Shown: positions 6,426-11,097 of the stretch, piece after piece
How the letters are laid out: the number at the start of each line of letters is the position of its first letter
How positions within the stretch are numbered: position 1 is the stretch's first letter
Assembly (NCBI GenBank): GCA_001780825.1
Contig: MFIX01000113.1
Coordinates: forward strand, 1-11,097
DNA from: Candidatus Glassbacteria bacterium RIFCSPLOWO2_12_FULL_58_11
GTDB lineage: Bacteria; Gemmatimonadota; Glassbacteria; GWA2-58-10
Length of the DNA stretch: 11,097 nucleotides
Direction: 5' to 3'
Program-made: the position numbers and the translations under genes
The notes under the pieces: model-generated
What the model was told of the DNA's origin: nothing
Database searches by the model: none
Seen by the model: only the letters and a program-made list of their open reading frames with translations

Positions 6426-7700
6426 TTGATTCGTCACTCTCAGCTATTTTCAGGCTTCAATCCCGCACTGCCCGCGCTGGCGCTTTTTATAACCCTGCTC
6501 GCCTGCTCGGACCGCCCGCGGTCCAACCCCCTGGACCCGCAGAATACGGATAGCAATAATGCCAATGCCGGATTCAATGCTCTGGCCGGCAATGAACAGG
6601 TTCTTCTGCACTGGGATCAGCTTACTTTCGAGGACCTCCGGGGAATCCGCGTGCAGCGGGCCGTCGAGGGCAGCGGCGACACATTGACTTTGACCGACAG
6701 CTCGCTTTCCGCTAAATCGACATTTTTCCTCGATAACAGCGCCGAGAACGGCACCACCTATTCCTACAACTTGCAGTTCATGCTCAACGGCAGCTCCGAG
6801 CGGCCGAAAAGCAAGCCGGACCTGGCCACTCCTGGAGAGGTGTTCGGCTGGCTGGAGCTGGTCGATTACGGCGAGGTAGTGCTGATGACTCCGGATTTCA
6901 GAGATGAAATCACCAGCCTGAATGTTTCCTTCCCGGGTATCATCGATATCCAGGTCGGACCTGCGGTCTGGGTCCTGGACGGCTCATCGGGCCAGATCAA
7001 CCGTTACAGCTTGAACGGCGAGGCGCTGGACGAGGGTGCCATCTTGAACTCGGTCAGAGCCTTTCGCTTCAACCAGCAGGATTTTACAGCCTGGGTGGCT
7101 GTGGATGGGGACAATGGGATTGTCTATCATTTTTCCTCCAGCGGCGAGCTCCTTTCTTCGTTCAACACTAACCTTCCGGTCACCTGGCTAGCCCTGGAAT
7201 ACCTTCGGGGACAAATCTGGGTAGGATCGTCCAGCCAGGCCGTGGCCCGGTTCGATCCGATTGTCGGAAATATCGTCCAGTTTACCGATCCGGAATTTGT
7301 CAGCCCGCAGGTAGTTGTAGTAGGGCAGAATTCAACTCTGGCTTATATCCTGGATTCCGGCGCGCGAAAGGTATTTCAGGTGGACAACAGCGGAGTGGCC
7401 TGGAAACTGGGCGGCTTCAGCAATCCATCGGATATTGCGGTCGATATCAACGGGGATTTCTGCTGGGTCACCGATCCGGACGCCGACAAACTTTTCGAAA
7501 TAGACCGGCACGGTAAAATAACCGCTCAGGTTACCGGCCTCGGCAAACCGCATCGTTTGATCTACGATAACCGCAACAGCACCCTCTATGTCACCGGCAC
7601 GACAGGCGAAATAACGAATCTGAGCCCGGGCGGTGTCATCAACTGGCAGGTCAAGAACCCTTATCAGCCCGGCCGCATTGCCCTTCAGTTTGCCAACTGA
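6426..7700 (+). CDS. Outer-membrane-type lipoprotein with FN3-like domain and NHL/propeller-like repeats
   Basis: A 424-aa lipoprotein. The hydrophobic stretch 'ALPALALFITLLAC' ends in a lipobox with C27. Serine follows the cysteine, so inner-membrane retention by an Asp+2 signal is not expected and the outer membrane is likely. 'SNPLDPQN' at 33-40 is a motif often seen just after the lipid cysteine in FCB-group surface proteins. Residues about 48-125 look like a fibronectin-III fold ('VLLHWDQLTFEDLRGIRVQRA', then 'GTTYSYNLQF'). Residues about 165-424 contain repeated strands such as 'AVWVLDGSSGQINRYSLNGE' (180-199), 'GQIWVGSSSQAVARFDPIVG' (262-281), 'LAYILDSGARKVFQVDNSG' (305-323) and 'DFCWVTDPDADKLFEIDRHGK' (344-364), which fit an NHL/beta-propeller. 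The start is TTG at 6426-6428 with AAAGGA 8 nt upstream. It lies 34 nt after the PEGA-like gene and is the last gene of the operon. The function is unknown; a surface scaffold or sensor is inference. Confidence 0.82.
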   Translation: MIRHSQLFSGFNPALPALALFITLLACSDRPRSNPLDPQNTDSNNANAGFNALAGNEQVLLHWDQLTFEDLRGIRVQRAVEGSGDTLTLTDSSLSAKSTFFLDNSAENGTTYSYNLQFMLNGSSERPKSKPDLATPGEVFGWLELVDYGEVVLMTPDFRDEITSLNVSFPGIIDIQVGPAVWVLDGSSGQINRYSLNGEALDEGAILNSVRAFRFNQQDFTAWVAVDGDNGIVYHFSSSGELLSSFNTNLPVTWLALEYLRGQIWVGSSSQAVARFDPIVGNIVQFTDPEFVSPQVVVVGQNSTLAYILDSGARKVFQVDNSGVAWKLGGFSNPSDIAVDINGDFCWVTDPDADKLFEIDRHGKITAQVTGLGKPHRLIYDNRNSTLYVTGTTGEITNLSPGGVINWQVKNPYQPGRIALQFAN

Positions 7701-7710
7701 TTCTATCCCT

Positions 7711-8592
7711 TCAGCGCAGTCGATTGAGCCAGGCGCAGACCAGAGGATAAATCCGGTTGCGCTTCTCCCCCAGTTCTTCGGCCGCCAGCACGGTCAAGCT
7801 TCTCGCTCCGCGCGCGCGGGCCTCCGTCACACCGTCCAGGAATTTTTCCAGGCGTCCGGCCAGATCGGCCCCTGCGTTCTCGCTTTCCACGGTACTCTTG
7901 CCCCGGCCTTCGACAATCAGCACGATCTCGCCTTTCAGCGTTTCGCGCGTCTCAAGCCCGCGCTCGATCTCGGTGAGCGTGCCCCGGATAAATTCCTCGT
8001 GGATCTTGGTAAGCTCGCGGCAGATCGCCGCGCGGCGCTGGCCCAGACAGCCCCGGATGACCGGCAGGACCGCCTTGATCCGGCGCGCCGGACAATAAAA
8101 CACCAGCGAGCCTTTAAGCGTGGACAACTCCCGAAGAAGATTTTCGAGGGCTTTCTGGCGCGCGGGGACAAAGCCGGCGAAGTAAAAGCTGTCGGTGGGC
8201 AGTCCGGCTGCGCAAAGGGAGGCGGTCAGGGCTGAGGGGCCGGGTACCGGCACTACCTGCAGGCCCTGCTCCAGGGCCAGGCTGACCACCCGATATCCCG
8301 GGTCGGAAATCCCGGGCGTACCTGCATCGGATATCAGCGCGACCTCCAGGCCGGAATGCAGCAGCGAGGCGACCTGGGCCGCGGCGGCTTGTTCGTTGTG
8401 TTCGTGGCAGCTGATCAGGCGGGCTTTAATTCCATAGCGGGCCAGCAGCCGGGCGCTGTGGCGGGTATCCTCGCAGGCAATCACCGGGACCCGTCTGAGG
8501 AGCTCCACCGCCCGGAACGTAATGTCCTCCAAGTTGCCCAGCGGGGTGCCGACAATATAGAGACAGGCGGGTGAGGCTGCGGATCGGTTCAT
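7711..8592 (-). CDS. rsmI: RsmI, 16S rRNA (cytidine-1402 2'-O) methyltransferase
   Basis: RsmI uses SAM to 2'-O-methylate C1402 in the decoding centre of 16S rRNA; it belongs to the tetrapyrrole-methylase fold family. The protein is 293 aa, within the family range (about 275-290). Signatures in order are 'LYIVGTPLGNLEDIT' (11-25), 'ACEDTRHS' (39-46), 'ISDAGTPGISDPGYR' (87-101), 'VVPVPGPSALTASL' (113-126), 'CRELTKIHEEFIRGTL' (191-206) and 'KGEIVLIVEG' (220-229). The tail 'RSLTVLAAEELGEKRNRIYPL' fits the C-terminal helical RsmI domain. One departure is 'FYCPARRI' (165-172), where the family usually has 'FYES[PT]HR'. Start ATG at 8590-8592 has no strong ribosome binding site, but it follows the ylbF stop by only 10 nt, so it probably depends on that gene's translation. 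Its stop is 10 bp from the convergent lipoprotein gene, with no terminator visible between them. Confidence 0.96.
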   Translation of the reverse strand: MNRSAASPACLYIVGTPLGNLEDITFRAVELLRRVPVIACEDTRHSARLLARYGIKARLISCHEHNEQAAAAQVASLLHSGLEVALISDAGTPGISDPGYRVVSLALEQGLQVVPVPGPSALTASLCAAGLPTDSFYFAGFVPARQKALENLLRELSTLKGSLVFYCPARRIKAVLPVIRGCLGQRRAAICRELTKIHEEFIRGTLTEIERGLETRETLKGEIVLIVEGRGKSTVESENAGADLAGRLEKFLDGVTEARARGARSLTVLAAEELGEKRNRIYPLVCAWLNRLR

Positions 8593-8602
8593 CTGGCCCG
8601 GC

Positions 8603-8959
8603 TCAGAAATTGGTAATGATGCGGCTCTGAGCGCCGTCGCGGATTCCTTCCGAGATCCTCTGATTGACCTTGTCCATCAGCTTGAGGTAATTCTCCTGGC
8701 TGGCGATCAGCGCTTTGATCATCGACTTTCCCTGCACTTCCTGCAGTTGTCGCGTATAGGCGGCTTTCATTTCCTCGCTGATATCGCGGCCCTGTTTCTG
8801 CGCCTCCATGACCTCCTGCTCGCAGGCTTTCAGGTTCTGCAGCAGACGGGAGGTTTCCTCATCCTGATCCACATCCTTGGCGCACTGGCTGTAATATTTG
8901 TATTCCGGGGTCTGAGCGATCAGACGGCCCAGTTCTCTGGCGGAGCTATCTACATCCAT
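8603..8959 (-). CDS. YlbF/YmcA family protein (Com_YlbF domain)
   Basis: A 118-aa, almost fully helical, highly charged protein. The pattern 'ARELGRLIAQTPEYKYYSQCAKDVDQDEETSRLLQNLK' (residues 7-44), followed by a Gln/Glu/Lys-rich amphipathic region and 'IKALIASQENYLKLMDKVNQRIS' (81-103), matches the Com_YlbF domain. In Bacillus subtilis, YlbF with YmcA and YaaT forms a cytosolic complex that steers RNase Y-dependent mRNA maturation and affects competence, sporulation and biofilm formation. Outside Firmicutes the role is largely untested. Start ATG at 8957-8959 has GGAGA about 7 nt upstream. It heads a two-gene operon with rsmI, read from the promoter at 9105-9133 with a leader of about 140 nt. 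I cannot decide between YlbF- and YmcA-type from the sequence alone, so no symbol is given. Confidence 0.85.
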   Translation of the reverse strand: MDVDSSARELGRLIAQTPEYKYYSQCAKDVDQDEETSRLLQNLKACEQEVMEAQKQGRDISEEMKAAYTRQLQEVQGKSMIKALIASQENYLKLMDKVNQRISEGIRDGAQSRIITNF

Positions 8960-9104
8960 TACATTCTCCAGGGCTTGGATTAAGCATGCCCGCTCCGCGC
9001 AGCGATCATTAGAAATATATCGGCTTCCAATTACGGGCAGGCGCTACGAATTGTCGTTCTGAACAGGAATAAGCAATTCAATAGTATCCAGATTAATTCC
9101 TTGT

Positions 9105-9133
9105 ATAATACCGTCACACGCAGGCAATGTCAA
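9105..9133 (-). promoter_or_regulatory. Sigma-70-type promoter of ylbF-rsmI
   Basis: On the minus strand, a perfect -35 TTGACA (9128-9133) and -10 TATTAT (9105-9110, 5/6) are separated by exactly 17 nt. The predicted start is near 9098, leaving a leader of about 140 nt before the ylbF ATG. With the promoter at 4254-4282, it is the best consensus match in the window. Confidence 0.75.
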
Positions 9134-9340
9134 TACCGCGCCAAATTCCTTGTGGACAACCCGCTTAATTCAATCCGGCAAAGCCTTAAGGCACTCGCGG
9201 CCGGAGTCTAAGATTCAGCTTGATTTTCGTAATTCATATGAACGATAAATTATTTTAAACTATTACTTTAAATCAGCCTGTATTTTATCATATAATTTAA
9301 AAAGTTAGGCTCCACATAATTTAGCTTCTACTTTCAAATT

Positions 9341-9416
9341 CGGGTCATTAAAAGAAGCCCGGATAAAGCCGAGTGGCTCAAATCACTCCTGTGCTCAATC
9401 CCCCGGAGAATATCCG
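9341..9416 (+). ncRNA. Possible structured RNA segment, unassigned
   Basis: Short complementary pairs suggest a small three-way junction on the plus strand: CGGAT (9360-9364) with ATCCG (9412-9416), AGCC (9367-9370) with GGCT (9375-9378) closing a GAGT loop, and CTCC (9386-9389) with GGAG (9405-9408). CGGG (9341-9344) can pair instead with CCCG (9358-9361), which overlaps the outer stem, so two mutually exclusive folds are possible. All stems are short and I match it to no known riboswitch or RNA family, so this is a weak call. Confidence 0.2.
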
Positions 9417-9498
9417 TAAGCTGGGTGGTTCCTTATGCCGCAAAATCCGCCGCTCTAGTTCATTCTGACAGCCAGGGCCGGGCATTTGAGGGCCGCTG

Positions 9499-9527
9499 TT
9501 GACAAGCGTCAGGTCAAAAACTAAATT
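9499..9527 (+). promoter_or_regulatory. Candidate sigma-70-type promoter of the sigma-54 activator gene
   Basis: A perfect -35 TTGACA (9499-9504) and -10 TAAATT (9522-9527, 4/6) have a 17-nt spacer and predict a start near 9534, about 48 nt before the ATG. TTGAC (9499-9503) and GTCAA (9513-9517) form an inverted repeat overlapping the -35 and spacer, a possible operator. No -24/-12 sigma-54 promoter was seen upstream of this gene. Confidence 0.5.
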
Positions 9528-9581
9528 TAAGGGGTCTGCCAAATTGTCATAACTCTAAATTATTCGCTGGAATTTTTTCGT

Positions 9582-11097
9582 ATGCCGAAGCCGGACTACC
9601 GGATATATGTCACCGATAACGACGCCGAGGCCGCCTCGCGGGTGCTCGGCAGCTTGAGCGCCAGGGGAATGCTGGCCGAAATAACCGTGCATCCGCCGCG
9701 AATCGCCGGCATTATCTCGGACAGCGAGATTGTGACGCTGGTGATTATCACCGGGGGGGTGCACGAGAACAGCACCCTGCGCTTCCTGGAGGGGATCAAG
9801 CAAGCGCCGGCCAGCCTGGGCGTAATCTGCCTGGTCGAGCCGACCGAGCCGGGGAAGCTTAATTATTTCGATTCACTGGGGGTGGATGAGGTTTTCGAGA
9901 AACCGGTGGAGGGCGATGAGGTGGCCCAGGCGGTGGCCCGCCTGCTGGAGCGCAACCGCCTGATCGACAGCGTAAAGATTATCGGCCGCACCCCGCCGAT
10001 GCGCGAGATGATCGAACGGGTGGCCCAGTACTCGCAGGTCCAATCGACTGTGCTGATCTACGGCGAAAGCGGCACCGGCAAGGAGCTGGTGGCTCAGGCC
10101 ATCCACCGGCTCAGCGCCAGGCGCCATAAGATTTTTATCGCGGTCAACTGCGGGGCGATCGCCGAGGGCGTGCTGGAGAGCGAGCTGTTCGGCCACGAAA
10201 AGGGCTCGTTCACCGGGGCCACCGCCCTGCGCAAGGGGCATTTCGAGATCGCCGAGGGCGGCACGATATTCCTGGATGAAGTCGGCGAGATGCCGTTGGC
10301 TCTGCAGGTCAAGCTGCTGCGGGTACTCGAGGAAAAAGAATTCATGCGGGTCGGCGGGAGCAACAAGATCCGGGTCGATGTGCGCATGCTGGCGGCGACA
10401 AACAAGGACCTCGAATTCGAGGTCGAGCGCGGCAATTTCCGGAGGGACCTCTATTACCGCCTCAAGGTGCTTTCGATCTACATTCCTCCCCTGCGGGAGC
10501 GGCGGGAGGACATTCCGCTCCTGATGAATTACTTTATCGAGCAGTTCTGCCGCGAAAACAACAAGACTTTCGCCGGGATCGACCCCGAGGCCCTGGAAAT
10601 CCTGAAGAACTACGACTGGCCGGGCAATGTGCGCGAGCTGCGCAACCTGGCCGAGTCAATGGTAGTGCTCAGCCTGGGCAGCCGCATCCGGGCCAGGGAC
10701 ATCCCGGACCAGATCTATCGCCGGGGCAGCCCGGAGCGCCTTCTGCCGATCCCCCTGCCCCATGCCGCGGGACAGGAAAGGACTGTCGAGGATTCCGCGG
10801 GGATCGGCCTGCTGTACCAGATGATGTTTAACCTCCAGAAGGAGGTGCACGAGATCCGGCAGCTTTTGTCCGACACGCGCAATTTTCCCTCTCCGGCGGC
10901 TTATCCCGCGGGCGCGGAAAGCGGCCGGGGCCCTGAGATCGTGCGGGCCCGCGCTACCCCTCGTCCGGCCTACCCGGCCAATGATATCTCGGAATACGGC
11001 GAGGTGCAGTTCGCGGACAGCGAGGAGCCGGCGCGGAAGGCCCAGACCATGCAGGAGATCGAGCGCAACGCAATCGCCCGGGTGCTGGCCGGGGTGG
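9582..11097 (+). CDS. Sigma-54-dependent response-regulator-type activator with degenerate receiver (3' end cut by window edge)
   Basis: 505 residues are visible and the frame is open to the window end. Residues 1-125 resemble a receiver domain: 'RIYVTDND' (7-14) as strand 1 and 'VDEVFEKP' (101-108) with the conserved Lys-Pro. However, strand 3 reads 'TLVIITGGV', so the phosphoacceptor aspartate is missing. Residues about 133-380 are the AAA+ domain that remodels RNA polymerase-sigma-54: Walker A 'GESGTGKE' (161-168), the sigma-contacting loop 'GSFTGA' (208-213, usually GAFTGA), Walker B 'GGTIFLDE' (226-233), arginine-finger region 'FRRDLYYRL' (286-294) and sensor II 'GNVRELRN' (348-355). A linker of roughly 105 residues with 'LLYQMMFNLQKEVHEIRQLL' (410-429) then leads to 'TMQEIERNAIARVL', the beginning of a Fis-type DNA-binding domain. 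Start ATG at 9582 has GGAA 9 nt upstream; no other in-frame start was seen nearby. The target promoters are unknown. Confidence 0.93.
   Translation, partial: MPKPDYRIYVTDNDAEAASRVLGSLSARGMLAEITVHPPRIAGIISDSEIVTLVIITGGVHENSTLRFLEGIKQAPASLGVICLVEPTEPGKLNYFDSLGVDEVFEKPVEGDEVAQAVARLLERNRLIDSVKIIGRTPPMREMIERVAQYSQVQSTVLIYGESGTGKELVAQAIHRLSARRHKIFIAVNCGAIAEGVLESELFGHEKGSFTGATALRKGHFEIAEGGTIFLDEVGEMPLALQVKLLRVLEEKEFMRVGGSNKIRVDVRMLAATNKDLEFEVERGNFRRDLYYRLKVLSIYIPPLRERREDIPLLMNYFIEQFCRENNKTFAGIDPEALEILKNYDWPGNVRELRNLAESMVVLSLGSRIRARDIPDQIYRRGSPERLLPIPLPHAAGQERTVEDSAGIGLLYQMMFNLQKEVHEIRQLLSDTRNFPSPAAYPAGAESGRGPEIVRARATPRPAYPANDISEYGEVQFADSEEPARKAQTMQEIERNAIARVLAGV

Larger units (their letters stand above)
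8960..9581. other. 622-bp intergenic region between ylbF and the sigma-54 activator gene
   Basis: No supportable protein-coding gene. The left part holds the ylbF leader and promoter. About 9216-9340 is extremely AT-rich and contains a perfect TATAAT at 9291-9296 on the plus strand with a poor -35 (TTTAAA at 9267-9272). From about 9341 the composition becomes mixed, with several short complementary segments (see the 9341-9416 entry). The right part carries the plus-strand promoter at 9499-9527. Minus-strand reading around 9380-9460 gives a short fragment with 'RHKEPPSLRIFSGGLSTG' ending in a stop, too short to call and possibly part of a repeat. No tRNA and no intrinsic terminator were found. 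Confidence 0.6.

Noticed and set aside
7690..7720. A bidirectional terminator between the convergent lipoprotein and rsmI genes
   Set aside because: Only 10 bp lie between the stop codons and no stem with flanking T-run is visible.
9151..9159. DnaA-box-like TTGTCCACA (minus strand) beside an AT-rich stretch, as in an origin of replication
   Set aside because: Only one box was found and no origin-associated genes are near; a single 9-mer is not evidence of an origin.
9360..9416. tRNA-Ser/Leu-like sequence (AAAGCCGAGTGGCTCAAA)
   Set aside because: No acceptor stem of 7 bp, no proper anticodon arm and no GTTCRA T-loop. At best a chance similarity.
9360..9440. c-di-GMP-I (GEMM) riboswitch suggested by AAAGCC-loop-GGCTCAAA
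   Set aside because: The GGGCAAACC half and the tetraloop-receptor parts of the consensus are missing.

Overview
The window is GC-rich bacterial chromosome with AT-rich promoter regions. It most resembles a member of the FCB superphylum (Bacteroidota/Gemmatimonadota and related candidate phyla such as Zixibacteria, Glassbacteria or KSB1); this is inference. The clues are a lipoprotein with an 'NPLDP' motif just after the lipobox cysteine, a sigma-54 activator with a long linker containing 'LLYQMMFNLQKE', a PEGA-like envelope protein, a bacillithiol enzyme (BshC) and a YlbF protein. The last two are best known from Firmicutes but are not confined to them. No phage, insertion sequence, CRISPR array, tRNA or rRNA gene was seen.

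Layout. (1) 1-2925, minus strand: a class I SAM methyltransferase overlaps bshC by 4 nt, followed after 94 nt by a yggS-type PLP-binding protein that runs off the left edge. (2) 2926-3140: AT-rich spacer with a 29-nt palindrome of a dispersed-repeat type. (3) 3141-4035, minus: rlmH, whose 3' end overlaps a DUF123/GIY-YIG-like gene that has no ordinary start codon and appears to start at ATA. (4) 4036-4329: divergent sigma-70-type promoters. (5) 4330-7700, plus: three exported proteins in one apparent operon, namely a periplasmic PQQ-type beta-propeller, a PEGA-like membrane-anchored protein and an outer-membrane-type lipoprotein with an FN3-like domain and a propeller-like C-terminal part. (6) 7711-8959, minus: ylbF then rsmI, converging on the envelope operon. 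(7) 8960-9581: 622-bp intergenic region with an outward promoter at each end, a very AT-rich core and an unexplained segment with possible RNA structure. (8) 9582-end, plus: sigma-54 (bEBP) activator with a degenerate receiver domain, cut off at the start of its Fis-type helix-turn-helix.

How the genes may work together. RlmH and RsmI are ribosomal RNA methyltransferases, and YlbF proteins act with RNase Y in Bacillus, so regions 3 and 6 are translation/RNA housekeeping. BshC makes the last step of bacillithiol; the translationally coupled methyltransferase raises the possibility of N-methyl-bacillithiol, as in green sulfur bacteria. The 4330-7700 operon looks like an uncharacterised cell-envelope module and is the least explained set of genes here.
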